Positions 13,101 to 28,100 of a stretch of DNA of 64,000 bases are shown one piece after another. A program made the translations under genes and the position numbers. Source of the DNA: Amyelois transitella (lineage: Eukaryota; Arthropoda; Insecta; Lepidoptera; Pyralidae); assembly GCF_032362555.1 (NCBI RefSeq), contig NC_083510.1, positions 8,521,501-8,585,500 on the forward strand. The letters run 5' to 3'. The first letter of the stretch is position 1, and every line of letters begins with the position of its first letter. A model generated the notes under the pieces. It searched no databases, was not told where the DNA came from, and saw only the letters and a list, made by a program, of their open reading frames with translations.

Positions 13101-16100
13101 ATTTAAAAGTATTTTCTTTCGAATAGCAACATTATCAAATAATTTCAGTTCATATAGGTCGAGACGAAATTTGTACAACAATTTTTAAATATTGAAAAGC
13201 CTGCTTATTTCTAGATTGATGTCACTTATGACAATATGCCTACTAATGAAGCCAAAACTGAGGATGTCAAATACCGGGTAAAGTAAAAAGAGTACGGTCA
13301 ACAAGTGGATCAGACTACTACCTTAAATTGTTAAATAACTATTAAAGAAATTTCAACACTTTTTTTAATTATGTAAAAATATAGTATTCTACTTACGATC
13401 TATAAATATAGACTTATACTTAGATACTAGATTAAAGGGAATGAATTGAAATATTACATATAAGCCCATCAACTACTAAAGTGTTTATTTACTAATAATA
13501 CAAACTTGAAATTAGCTATTAAATTACTTGCGTCTCTAAGCCCTTTCACAAAGGTGATCCTGTGTTTTGGGCAAGTACATAATTATACTGACTATATCAT
13601 TAACCCACGCTTTAACCTTTAGATAAATTTGATCTTCTATCTCTCTCTTACCATAGCGTATTCCCCATTGCTTTCTCATATATTGGTTTCTGCGCTCACA
13701 AGCCGCTAAAACACAGTTATCTAAGCGACGTCTCAGATATGTACACGTAAAATAAGAAAAATTTTCGCCTATTTTAGGCCAATTCAAAATTTTTGCTTTA
13801 TTTTATTAACTTTTATAGTTAATTTATTTAAATTGTCATTAAAGCGACAGTATGTAAAGCAAATAATTTGATAACGGCTCATTGAACTAAGTTCATTTGT
13901 AAAAGCCGCTGTTATTGTTATGGCTTAGATACATTTCCCCTAACTTCTTCACTAGCTGCGAATGCTACGATTTACGTTTGCTACGACTACGACTGCTACG
14001 AGTACTGGCTACGAATTAATATGCTACGATTGGTTTACTACAATCTCTATTCATTATTTAGGATATAACTACGTTTTTCGCCCTTTACTCTTTCCTGTTT
14101 TCAATCAAATTAAAGTCGGAAATTCGAAGATGATTTGGTATTAAAAAACTTTTAGTTTATGTTATATTTTTTCTATCCAAGCAAAATTAAAAAAATACGA
14201 TCTGTTTTAAACAGATCGTATTTTTTTTAATTTTGCTTTTGAAATGAGGATATTTAGTATTTTTTTTATTAAAAAAGAATTATTGAAAGCCTTATAAATT
14301 GATATAATAACAAAGCACGTGCATTGGCTTGAGGAATCAAATCAAATAATTAAATTTGTATATAAATGTCAATTAAATTTTCTTAATTTTCTTAAAGCCC
14401 TAAATACGCCTTCGCCTACTCTTCCACGCATCTCTAACCTTGACCGGAACCTCTCCAACTTCTGAATTGTCAAAATACTCCTTCAACTATAATCGTGACT
14501 CATTTGTTCCAGACGAAGCCTACATGAAGCTGGCACTGGAGACGGTGGAGGAGCTGGACTGGTGCCTGGACCAGTTGGAGACCATACAAACTCACCGCTC
14601 CGTCTCCGATATGGCTTCGCTCAAGGTAAGAACTTGCTACAATCGAATACGGATTCACAACAGTATATCGGTTATGCAATGTTACGTGTACAAGATATGC
14701 TTTATTTCTTATTTGGATTGGGTTATAATATTGAGTAGGTATTCTCCTATTTAGGTATGTTCCTATCTGTTATTCATATTTATTTATCGTCACCCAATAA
14801 AAATTCTTTGCTTAAGCCAATGGTAGACTATTATATAATGCTATTAGCATTAATTTTGCCTATAGTTCTAATCAGATATTTTGTATAAATAAATAAATTA
14901 CGTAAACTACAGATTTCTGTCTAGTCATTACGATTTCATTTCTATTTATTCCTGAATTTTTAGATTAATGATTCCTCATATTGGAATTTAATGCTGATTC
15001 AACTACTATGGTTGCTTATCTTGATTCTCCTTCATAATAATACATATTTAAAATTATGCCCTTTTCCCAAAGGGGTAGACAGAGATTACATCTTTCCATT
15101 TCCACTTCTCTCTTCAAATATGTCAGAGCACTCTATAACTTTAAATTTTATTTTCCATTTTGCATTAAACAAATTCCATACATATCTCTGTACATTATAT
15201 TCTTTGAATCCGAATCTCAGATGCTCTGAAGTTATCCGATCGTTTTATTGGAATTCGATATATGCATCTATTAGAATCGTTTGAAAGCGAGCTGTAAATG
15301 TTATGCAATTTTATCAGGACTCGACTCGATTCGATCTTTTTTAGAAACTGTAAAGTAGACAAGGAAAAAATATCTTTTGGCAACCCTAACACAACAAAAC
15401 AACAGTGTTTCCATTCGCTTCAATGTTTATTTTAAGTATTCGATGAGCTAATTAACACATTGTTTAAAGTTTGCCTTTAACATTTTACCCTGTTAGGAAT
15501 TTGCAAAACATCTTGATGTAGCTAAAGGCAAAAATAATCATTTTGTTTACTGCTTTTTAATCCCCCAGCGTTACCTAAAACCATATCAACACGATTAATT
15601 ACGTAATCATAGTACTATATTATCATAAGTAGTAACAGGTATATTGTTTGCGTTATCATACTATCCGTGATGGATATACGGACAGACGGATACACAGAGT
15701 ACGAGGTCCCCTGCAGCTGTTGCCAAGTTGGATATCAGTGTGATTGATATCGCCTCGGTAGATACATCACTTCGTACAAACATACCTGGACGATATACTG
15801 ATATCCAGCGAGTAATGAACTTTAGTACGCGGCGGCCCTAATATTTGACGTAGCTAGTATGTAAATAAGTACAGTGAACTTAGGGAATTTGAAATCAGTT
15901 GAGATTTGATGTTTTTTGTTGATAGTGTACTTTATGGTAGTACAATTTTTTCAATCAATATCATATGAATTTTATTTTAATTTTTATTTAATTTTCGAAT
16001 ATATGCAATGATTCTTACATTTTAATTTACACTTAACTAATATTTTATACGATATACTGTTGTGTTTCCTTATTTATTAATTTAATCTTATTTTTCAGCG

Positions 16101-19100
16101 AACGTTTTGTCTCTCGACGTGGTAATTAATTAATACGTGTATTACACAGTAAACATATTATTATACTCAGGATTATTAGGCATCGTAGGTCTTCAATATA
16201 CATGACGATTTAAAATTGTTTCTACTATTTATGTTTGTGAAAATGATTCATTAATCCAAGGCTTCATCCATCCCGTGAATGATAGGAGCGTGACTTAATA
16301 TAACGATGGTGATAATGCTCTTCCTAATAACAGTTGCATATTTGCACACACAAATATGTATATTTACCTATAAATTTGCCTTCACAAACCTTCCTATTGT
16401 ATAACACAAACATTACTGAATGGAAATTTTCAGTGCCACTGTCTCCTTATTTTATTTACCCAATTTACTGAGTTGGAATTTATTCTGGCTCTGCACCGGT
16501 ACCTTCGATCATACGTCAATGCTCAAAGCCCCTTTGAAAGGAAAACTTTTAATGATTTCACGAATAAGACAGACTTTACTACCTACGTATTCTATAAACG
16601 TAAACAACATTATTTTCGTTTCAAGATCGTAAGTTCTGTAAGAGTTCAAATCCAATTTTCTGTTTGGAATTCTCCTCTTTGGTAAGACGTATAACCGGCA
16701 AGATTTGAGTTTTCATAAATTTTGTTTACTTCAGAAGGTTTAGATAGAAGTAGCACAACTGAACCGTCCTTTTGTCTGAGGCAATGAAGTCAGGATATTT
16801 AATTATCTTTTCACATAACTTATACAAACGTTATTCAAAGTTTTATCACCTATTCTATATAATAACATCTGAAATTACGGAGTTTTGCAAGTCAACTATT
16901 TTCTCAATTTATTCATACTTATTTTCAACCAAATCAATGAAGACGTATACAAAAAACTTTGGTATTTATTTTAAATCAGTCTTTATTTGGACATAGGAAA
17001 ATGATATTAATATTTTTGTATAGGTAAGTAGTGGGAATAAATATGTACGCGATAATTTATTTTAATATTTATGATAGAATTAACGCCGATTTTCCTGTTC
17101 ACATTTGTATGTGCGCAATATTTTAAATATTAAACATGTACCTAACCTAAATAATTTCCTTGTAGCAGACTTTCATTCTTTTGTTTGAATAATGTGGTCA
17201 CTTTGAGGTTTCGTGAGTCATTTTACACGAATAATAAATGCATATTGCACGTGTATGTTTACATGCGACAAATTCAGGTGCTACTTGTTTTGTAGGTTAG
17301 AAGTGCAACGCACACACTTGTAAGTAACTAACCTCCTTTTGGATGACACACATTATTTTGTAATTTTCTTAAACTTAATTAAAGGTATTTTTTTAAAGTG
17401 TATTCGAGATATATTAAAGAAATAGTAATAAAGTAAACTAATAACGGAAAAAACAAAAAGAATAGATTTCGTAATCATGATGGTCGAAACAAAAATCAAT
17501 CTCGCTGCCGTTCACTTCAAATGTAACAACAGAATGCTTATAATTTTTAACTACGAGTAAAACGAAATGCAATGAACTAAAAATACTGTTACCAAAAAGT
17601 TAAGCGCGCAGTTGGTTTAACTCGCTGAAAGTTGTTGCTACAATGCTTTGGGAGCCTTCCTACCTGTGTGGGTGGATCGATGCTTTTGACGTCACGGCGA
17701 CTCAGCAACAACGCCAGTTTTCACCGTACACGTGTGTCATATTACTAAAGGCGATATCACACTAAATGACACGACTTTAGCGACGTTTTCGTCGTACACG
17801 TATCTGAACAAGTGATAGAATTATGACGACATTATACACTTGATGTAATTGGCTTGGTCTCTATACAATTTTTGGCTTCGGGTCTTGGAATCTATTCTTA
17901 ATCCCATAACTCCCGCTGAATAGTTAAACTATATAAAATTCAAATGCAAAAAGCCATAAAAATATTCTATGTAAAGAAAGCAGCACTTAACTCTAACTTA
18001 GGTTTGGCATCGTCGCCAATGCAAAAACGCAATCACTTTGTGAATCCTGAATAACTGGCATTTTGGCGACGTTGCTACTTAGATGTGCATGAGATAGATG
18101 AACTAACTAAAGTTTACTATATTACATTACTGTATGTACGCCACATATTATATGCTGTCTTTAAGGCGCATTCTTCTCTATCAAAAGTTTAAGAACAAAT
18201 TAAGCACTAGGTACTTGCACTTACTTTGAGGAAACATGTGGCAGTTTTGTCGAAGGTTGCGGATTCGGACATCTTCGAAATTGACATCAGTTGTTACATT
18301 TAATATATGCGCCCTCGGTCCGCCATCTAAATGTGACACATCTTTTCACTTAGGAAATAAGACTTGCCATATTCCTTTTATTTAAACACTCTAAGCTCTT
18401 TTCCATTTGGCAACCAAAAGCGCCGCGAGTAGGTACCGTAATCAGTGACGTCGCCATGACGCCACGGTGTGCTAAGGCCCTTACACTTGCAACGGTTTTA
18501 TGAAATCCAGATAAATGTTTATGTAATACTGAACCATCTTATGTTAACAAACAGCTCACGAATGGATATGTTCTCAGAATTGCAAATTGTATTTTCCGTT
18601 TGATAAATACTAAAGAAACGAAAACGCGTCATAAGCCGTGCAAGTTAATTTGAATTTTCTTAAAATTTTCGGGCTAAACATATGTAGTATTTACAACAAT
18701 ACATCTTATTTATGTAATTTATGCTCTTTGAAGATGAATGGATCGTTATAAAATTTCTTTTACTTCCCAAACAAACCGTAATCTGTAATGCAATATAATT
18801 ATCACACCACATTAAAATACAGGTACTCGTAACAAAGCGAGTATCAGTTAATCCAATTTTTTGATACATCTGCAAATTCAAGAGTCTTTCGGATATAGAC
18901 ATTATGTGTCTAATCACATTGTTTCTTTTTCTCTCTCTTTTCCTTTGCCTCGACTTTTAACATGGCTCTTCACCTCACTTTTCGCCGTGCACTTAGTTTC
19001 TGAATTGTGTTGTCAATATTATGAGCTGTCTTCAACTCTTTTCTGATCATTGATGTCAATTTCGAAGAAGGCTTTCTGATCTCCTTTAATTAAAAATTGT

Positions 19101-22100
19101 TCAAACATAAATAGACATTTTGCATAACAGGCGACATTGAGAACATGTAAAGATACATATTTCACAAGGGAAAAGCTGTTTTATATTACAACATGTAACT
19201 AAATCCGCTTTGGGTGATATCGACCACTCATGCATAAAATAAATAAAGTACAGAAGACCTACTACACAATAGCAAATCGGCCGTATGAATTTGTAATATT
19301 TGAAATTCAAATAACTTATTTGCATTACAAATAAGCTCAAGGCCCGCGACCCAAAGGTCTTGGTTCAAATCCCAACGACCCCACTCAGACCTCTGCGTTT
19401 GTACACCAAAATTTTATACTGATTTCAGTTGACCATGAGAAAATTTTATAATAGCTTATAGTTCATATAATTAAAGGATAGATTATATGTTTTACGATAT
19501 ATTTAAAGCCGAGATTAATCTTATATGCATATAATAAAACAATTGTGATTATATTGTATCTCGATCACAAATAGACATCTGTGATGAAATGAGATTGACT
19601 AATGGAGATGCTTTTAATAAAAGTAGGTACAACAAGTGAACAATAGTACTTATAATTTTAAATAAATGAAAAGCTTTATCACTTTTTTTACTCCACAATT
19701 TATGTTATAGGTACCCGTCGTTAAGAGAGAGTGTGTACCACGAACATGTAATATATCACCTGCTTATATTATTTTACCCCGGAGCGTATCACAATCTTTG
19801 GATGAGTGAATTTGAGTTATACGCGGCTCTCTTTAATTAAATCTCCACGGCTTTATGACGTGTTGGGGTTTGCCTGGAGTTCTGGGTACTGTGATTCATT
19901 TCCTGTTATAGAATAGTCTCGCCACATAATGTACGCATGAAAAATATCTTCTTTAGAATTTTATATTAATATTAATTATAAATGCTTTCAGCATTTATAA
20001 ATTCCGAATTATCAAAAAGGAATTAAAATATTGAAATGATTTTCATCAACTAACTTCCTTTCCAACTTGTGCCACACATTATTAGCAATTAAATTTGAAA
20101 TCAAAATTTAGAAATTGTGTCCCAAAATTCAAAAGACACAATTGAAATTGACTGTTGATTGATTATTGATTCCATTTAAGAATTTTGTTTTTTAAGAACC
20201 GCCAACGTATGAAATTTATAAGATCATATAAGTACTTACATTACAATAACAATCAAATCTTATTCTCCAGGATTATCCATTCAAAAACAATTAACTAAGT
20301 AGCGCTTGTCCGTTTTTGGTTTATTTGTAACTAACATGAAATGCATTGTAGTATATAAAAATAAAACTTCTGCAATTCTGTATAATTGATTGATAAAAAA
20401 TACGTAAACGGAATTGTTCGTTTTTTTTTAAACTGTCATTGTCTTATTCAAATTTCACACAGAAAGCGTACCCCCTGAAATATAACAGCGAAAAGCATTT
20501 CATTTTAAATATTCATAAATTTAATCCATGAGTAAAATGAATAAAATTCTGATAATTTGGTTCGTTTGAAATTTAAATTATTGGCACATGTACTCGCGGA
20601 TTCATGAATGCGAAATGAAAGCCTAATTGATTTCGTCTGTTCTCAGCAGAATATTTCATTTACTATCACTACTTTCTGAGCCATATTATTGTTGACGTTA
20701 TTGTGTGTATGTACGAGACACAAGTAAGTCTTTTGCTTGCATCTCTAGCCATCTCGTTAGAATTTCAGCATCAATACAGATATAAAGAGGAAGGTAATTT
20801 TTACCATGCTCTTATTTTTATTTATTCTGGTTTTTATCTTCAATACAAAACAAGTCTAGATCGATGCGGCGAAAAAAAGATAGAAAAAAAATCGGAAATA
20901 AATATTCTAATGACATATTCTTCACTTTTTAACCTTTTCTTTATTTTTAAATTTAATGAATATCGATGGCACCGGTTTAAATTTAGACATATCATGTAAA
21001 AAACCAGACTCGTGTCTGACGTCTGTGCAAAATACAATCAGTATATCTTCGGAATGATTATTTGATTATTTGCGTAAAAATCCCATACGGCCGCATCGTC
21101 CTTATCGCTAGAGCAAATAATCAATGTACTTACGTAATATTTATCTATGCACTTACGTACACGATCGCTTCAGAGCTGTAGTAACGTTTCAGGAAGCAAC
21201 GTCACAACAATAACAGGCGAAGTTTTTGACGAGAAGAAGTTATTTCATCGGTTGAAACTTATTGCCGTTACCTTAGAATAGTTTCAACAATTTTGGAAGA
21301 ACAAATGGAATGATCGAAATTTTTGTGGTATCTTTATAGTTAAAACGCAAAACATAAGACACATACTGCGACTGAGCGATTATATCCACGACACGTGCAA
21401 ACCTCAAACCTCGTCTATATGAAACTACGCAAATTTGATGATTTTGACCTATTAATGATGCGGATTAAGGAACTTCACAAATTCTCAACGATGAATCGCG
21501 CTGACCTAGTTTTACTTATTACTTCGAATAACTGTTACAAAAGTAATAGCTTTTATTAATCGATATTAACTATTTTCTTTGAGAAATATTTCATATTTCG
21601 AGAGAGAAATATATAATATTTCATATTTTAGAAATATTTTATATTCATTTCATATTTCATAATTCGTAACCGTGTCAGAAATTGATTATCAAAACTGAAC
21701 TATGATCTTATTTTCAGTAACATTATAACAGTTTTTTACAGTTATGACGTACAAAGTCATACTATATTTGCCTACGCAAATCACGAACCTTATCGAGTAA
21801 TGTAGATCTTCCTATCACGTTTGCAATTTAGCACCCAGCCATATTATAGCCACCATACCAATTAACACGTTATGAAAAATTTCGTGGCACTTAATGATTT
21901 ACGCTGTAGGTTGCTATTTCCACGGAGTTCAAAAAGGGGACGGTTCCATCATCAAGGTCTGATGATGGGAACTTCGAAATTATGAAAGAACTCTTCAATT
22001 TATATGCGTAGTGATTGGTTTTAAAATTATTTCTAAATCTTTTAAGGCAATTCCGTATTTTTAATAGAAAGGAAATTATAAAGTGGATTTGAATTGGATT

Positions 22101-25100
22101 GAACTAACGGTATTAAACTTATCTAATATTTTCCTTAAATTGCGCTTATTTATACCGTAGTAACCCAAACCCCATAAATAAAAGGGAAAATATTTTAACC
22201 AATCTCATTTAAAATGTCCTTTTTAAAGAGATGAAAACAACATTCTAATTCATAATTTATTTTTTAAAGTTTCCTCCGATCTGTTAAATATTCTTTACGT
22301 GTTTAATATTCTAAGGGGTAAACGGCCACATACTTGTCTGAACTCTTAACCTGTGTGCACGTGTGTGCGTGACACAGAATCGTTAAACCGAAGGTAAGCC
22401 CTGTACCCACCGTGCCCTCGGCGAATGACGCAAATCCCGATTGGGAAAATAGTGGGAGTCCACAATATGATTATTAATAATTCAATGCTGTGTGATTCTA
22501 TTTTTATGGACGATAATTACCTACTTTTATTTAAATATTAAAGATAATAATGCAGCATTGCATTTATATTAAGAGGTACTAGTGAACAACAATAGTAATA
22601 AAAATTGCATTGGCGTTGGTGTTTAGCAGGCAGCAGACAATTAAAGCTGTGTGAATTGTTTTTAAAAACATTACACATTTGATACTTGATTTCTTCCATC
22701 TATTCACTTGTTAACTTACTAAACCAGTTACAAGAGAAGACATTTTTCCTTTGCTATTTCGTAACTAGTTGTGGTATAATAATGTTTTCTATTTTTAAAT
22801 GGATGACTCTCAAGTTATACCTACATTTCAAATTATAGGTAATATCCTGTCGTAGTATCTCAACTGATTTCTGCTTTCTAAGATCAGTACGAGTAATTTT
22901 GTTTGTACGCTGTCTCCCAGCCACTTATGTAAAGGAAGTTTTACGTTAATATTGATAAAAAATATAAGTATTACACAATACGTAGTTTTAAAAATAATGG
23001 TAGACTGTTTTTTGTCATTTACAAAAAATTGTATAATGTAAAAATATCAAATATAAATAATTGTTTTTCAGCATTTCGTAACAAAAAGTTTTTATATTAT
23101 ATTCGACAGATTTTTCTTTGTTTCGAATTTTTTTTCTCACAGGGTCACACATCCCTATTAATGTTAAGTATTAACAATGGCTATTTTTCAAATTATACGT
23201 ATGATAAAAAAAACAAACTTAGTATTTTTATTAATAAGGAAAATTGTTTACGAAGCGAAACACGCGTGTATCATTCACTTTTGATTTCGAAACCAACCAA
23301 TTGATACTGATTGTTATTTGAACTTTCAACTAGTTATTTACTACGTACATTTAGGGTCACGTACGCGCCCGTATGTTGGTTAAAATATATTCATGGTTGA
23401 AGGTTTATAGGTGAACATAAAATTTCACCTCCCTTGTACACAATTCAGTCTAGAACGTTGAAACTGAAGTGTTTCTAAATGAAGCGACAAATCGTTTTAA
23501 TATTTCAAGAAGCCATGCTAAGTTAATGACTAAAACTTTTATACATACAAATGGGCATGTCTATATTCCTCGAAGGGAAGACAGAGCCCGGATAGACCGG
23601 ATGTTCGACTTTTATAGTTCCTAATTTTTTTATATACTCCTATTTCTCTCTTACTAATGATTTTCTCAACTAAGACTTACGTGACTTTAGTGTACCTTTC
23701 AAGATAACTGTCATTTCTCTTAAACTTTTCTATATATATTTACATCATAATTAACAATAATTATGAATCTTATTATTAATTGAACTTACAGTACCAGATA
23801 ATCAGGCTACAGTCCGGTCGGTCATCGCTCGGCACCGCACGTATGAACGAACGGTCACGTACGCCGTTCGATATTACGGAGGCTAATCTTAATTGAATTT
23901 TGATTTTAATAGCCCCCTTATTTCTCTTTTACATGCATACAAATTTCAGGTCTTTATTCTTTGACTCTAAAAAACTACGGTTAGCTGATTAACTTTACTA
24001 TGGGGTAAAAATACTTCTAATATAAATAATACAGTTCGCTGACATCAGTAAAGGAACATACATTACTTCGAGCGATTGCATCTCTAATAACAGTTCCTTC
24101 CTAAACTGTAAATGTTACTTTATTGCCTCTTTATTAAATAACTGCATCATCGTTTATGTCTTTATTCATAAATCACATATTTTCTAACCTTGTTCAAAAT
24201 TTTCCATTTGATCTTAACTACCACTGAATTCAAAGCATTTAAAATAAAGCAGTGTATAAATCTACACAAAGATATTTGAATACCATCATATACATACCTA
24301 GTATGTGACATTCAAATCAAAAGAATCCTCTTCCTCAATTAAAAAAAAAACGTAAACATATTATCTCTAAACAAACACGTTAATTCTTGTTTATTAAAAT
24401 TGAACTTTCAGTATCAGATAATCAGATTCAGTACACGGCCGGCGGGGCGCCCGCACGCCGTGCCGGTCACGTACACACGGCGGCGGCAAGGCCGTGTGCC
24501 GCCCGCCTAACGAGACGAAAATCAATCGGCGAGTCAAAACATTTCGCTTTTTGAAATGAGAACGAATGGCCGAATCGTTAATTTTAAAGATTTTCAATAT
24601 TGATATGATGATAATCTGTGTGATAATTTAAGACAAAAGGTCCCTTGAATAGAGACTAAATAAATTATCCGCCTTTAGGTATATAGAATCTCATATTTTC
24701 TTACGGTAGAAAAACTGAGTTGTGATACTTGGTTTTTTTATAGAATGGTTTTGATGGGATATTAATACTGAAGTCAAATTTTAAATTTCGAATTTTAATA
24801 AGCGTAGAAGAATAACATTACTGTTAATCCTACACATGCATGCCTTTTTAAATTAAAACTGTATAAGTTTCGGCCAAGTCAATTATTGTTTAAATTGACA
24901 GCTGCGTGAATCTATAAGAACATAGAAGAAGAAACTGATAGAATAATTTGTAGAAAACAAGAATGTAGCTTTTGGGCGTTGCTTAGTTCAGGCACACACC
25001 TTTCCTCAGTCGAGCAATAATAAAGTTAACCTGAAATGTAAGGAAAACGGGTTTTAACCTTCGATCAGATATAAAGGAAGGTTTTTTATTACTTGATCGA

Positions 25101-28100
25101 AGGTTTTAACTAACGTTTTACATGAATGGAGCCTAGCTAAACAGAATACACTTCTCGTAATCTCTTTTCATCTTATAACTTCAAACTCGTCCAGTTCGTT
25201 GAAATAAATCCATTATTTTATTCGGCAACTCGTTTTTTTCACAAAACATCGTTCAAGACTTTCTCCATGAACGTACTTGAGACGTCATCTTCAAAGGACG
25301 TTGAACGGATGTCTTGTATTGTACCGCACAAAACGGCCCTGGTATTTATTCCACTCGGACGGAGCTCACCCCAGATATTTTTCTCTGAAATCGAGATTTT
25401 GCATCTCTGATAAATAATGGACGGGATTTTCTGAACCTTTTCAATTTTTGAATACGTAGTTTTCTAAAAGGAAGGTATTACGACGGGTTAGGAGTACATA
25501 AACAAATAATTTTAGCTCTCACTTTACCAGAATTAATTTACAATAGTTTAAAAAACCTTCCATGCTGGTCTGGTAACAAAGAAAAAATGTGTCTGCCAGC
25601 TTCTTCTTTTTCCGTGAAGATTGTAAAAGTCAATCAAGAAAAAGGTTTATAATCAGGGAATTCTTCTATTAGGCGATGAACTGTCACTATCTGAATCTTT
25701 ATTCTTCGCCTCAACATCGTCTGCGCGGCGGTTCTTCATGCATAACCCCTAGCCTAGCACAAGATCTTTAAATTATACCTATGTAACCCTAAACATTGCT
25801 CTCACTACAGAGTGAAGGACAAACAAACACACTTTCACATATAATATCAATATGAACTGCTAACCCTAATAGATTACGAGACATGGGGAAACCTTCTACG
25901 TCAAGCCTATTCAAACAAATCTTTTCAAATCCACACTAAACGATGTACTAATGAGATGACTCAACTGGTTGAAAGATTTTCTCAGAAACTCAATATTGAA
26001 AACAGTTACAATGGAGGTCAAATATTTATAAAGTTTATGTGTTATTTTAACATTAGTTTTACCACAAAACTACTTTAAAAGTCGAGTTATACGAGATGAT
26101 AACTCGGTGTTATGGTTATGAATGCTATCAATAAACACATAGTCATAATAATCCCTTAAATGTGCCAACTTGTGTTGTAGATTGTATAAATCGGTCAAGG
26201 GATTTGAATTAAAACTATTTTGAATATAGGCTACATCTCTGTCTCTACCTATCACTGTTTCAGAAAAAAATTATGTCTGATCGAAAAGCGAACATAAACC
26301 TAGACTCTGTCTATTTCTTTAAGGTTAAGGATGTAAAGGATACGAAGAAAAAAAAATTTGATCAAAAAAATGTTATTAGGTCATTTCATGTACAAATGGT
26401 TGATAAATGTCAAAATACATATACCTTTGGAAGATTTTTATTGAAGTACCGACGACAAAATTGAGATCCGAAACACCGGATATTGGAATAAATCTTTATA
26501 GAACATCAACCTTCGCAATAAATATCAAGGAAAATTCAAATAATGTCCAATAACCACTAAGTTTCCGACAGGAAAATAAGGCAGAAATGAATTTTGCGAA
26601 TATAACAATTTTTGGAAATTTCCCGACCTCTTGATAAAGTTGCTTGTCGAAAAATTGTTCGGAATCTTAACGGTCGTTATGAATTAATAATATGTTTTAA
26701 GGTTTTAAAGTTGAAATAGCTGAATGGTATAATTTCAATGTAACTATCTTCATTTAATTAAACAGTATGTGCAAGTTATTATTCTTTATAACTCGAAGTA
26801 TTTTATATACATTAATGGCCTTTTCCCGTTCTGTTATTCATAAACCACTCTAGTAAATAAATTGTGAAAGTATAATACTAATTACATTCATCAAAGACAA
26901 CAAACAATGCATCATTTTTACTTTTACGGAAGTTGTAAGTACACTGATATACAGTGAATTAATGCGCATTGTTTCCTTCTAACGTTGAAGATCAAACGTC
27001 TATAAATTAACGTATGTTATTAAACTGTATTGAAACTAAACATTTATCACATTGTCACGTGACACAAATATAGTTAAAATTAGTTAGCTAAAAAGAATAG
27101 TTACGGTTTAAAGTGCGATTGAAGATAAACGCAGAGTTGGACGCGCCGGACGTAGGTACCTGTGATCGCTTTTGTTCAGATACGAGTATTGAGGGGACTG
27201 CAGCGTGGGTGTGCGAGGGGTTATAGAGTAACATTAAAAAAAGCAAAATAGTACTTGAGAGGTTTATATACAAATTATATAAAATCACGCTTCTTTCCCT
27301 CAGGGGAAGGCAGGGGCTCTAGGCTAGAAGGCTCTTTCCACTTGCTACGATTCATACACTTGTTACGCTTCAAACACAAAGATTACATATAATGACATCT
27401 ATATTTCTTGGGGTGTAGTCAGTACCAACAATTTTAAAAATACTGTTACGTTATTTTCACAGTATGTCACAAAAAATGAGAATTTCACCGAAATCACCGT
27501 TGATTTTACTTTAAATTTTATTTTATTAATTATGATAAAACAGTTTCTTCCCGGAACTTAGCTCGAATAGATATTTCCAAAAAAACCTTCCTTAACAGAT
27601 GTTTAGGTAATTCCAACTATCTAAATGACAAATTTTAGATCACGTCTCGAGTGCGAGTTAATAGATAATTATGTCAGTCACCTTTGTCGGTTATATATAT
27701 AGATTTTTTGCTCTGTAAACTTATTTATAACCTCGCTTTTACCGCGGAGGTTATCTCTTCGCCACTTCAAAGTACCCGGTTCAGTTTCAAACGCTTACAA
27801 TTTTTTTACTTTCTTTTCACACAATTTGTCTGAAATTATTATTGAAATTTCTTTTTGAATTATAAGTGTATCTATAGGACTCATTACACACGCTTAGCTT
27901 AGTATGCGATGAGAAAAGAAAAGTAAGGGAACAAAATAGATTTTGAATTTACATATTGAAAACAACAGGTGTACTTAAATAAAGCAAGCCTTTCTCTCGT
28001 AGCCTACAGCAAATCACAAATTTCTAGACCCAGCCTCTTAGGCTGTGTGTTGACATGTCACTCAAGCTGCCAATGTCTCATTTTATAGTATCCCGTAACG

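Larger units (their letters stand above)
1115..14512 (+). other. dnc: dnc intron 1 (13.4 kb)
   Basis: Intron between the linker exon and the first UCR2 exon. It contains the repeats listed at 4388, 5313, 5612, 5855, 7973, 9672 and the LINE fragment at 10873-11880, plus a diverged tandem duplication around 3004-3745 and hairpins at 12468 and 14181. Small open frames here are AT-rich with no recognisable protein. No nested gene is supported. Confidence 0.7.

Noticed and set aside
14440..14512. Apparent N-terminal extension of the UCR2 exon ([15 protein letters not shown]...)
   Set aside because: It begins at a TTG, and the acceptor ttccag at 14512 restores the known PGDEAYMKL junction; the extension is intron sequence.
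19362..19372. Possible tRNA gene from the B-box sequence ggttcaaatcc
   Set aside because: No matching acceptor stem, anticodon arm or D-arm can be folded; a tRNA-derived SINE relic is the simpler reading.
26070..26464. Adjacent divergent small open frames (61 and 63 codons)
   Set aside because: They look mildly protein-like, but I recognise no family and see no splice signals or promoter; most likely chance in intron.
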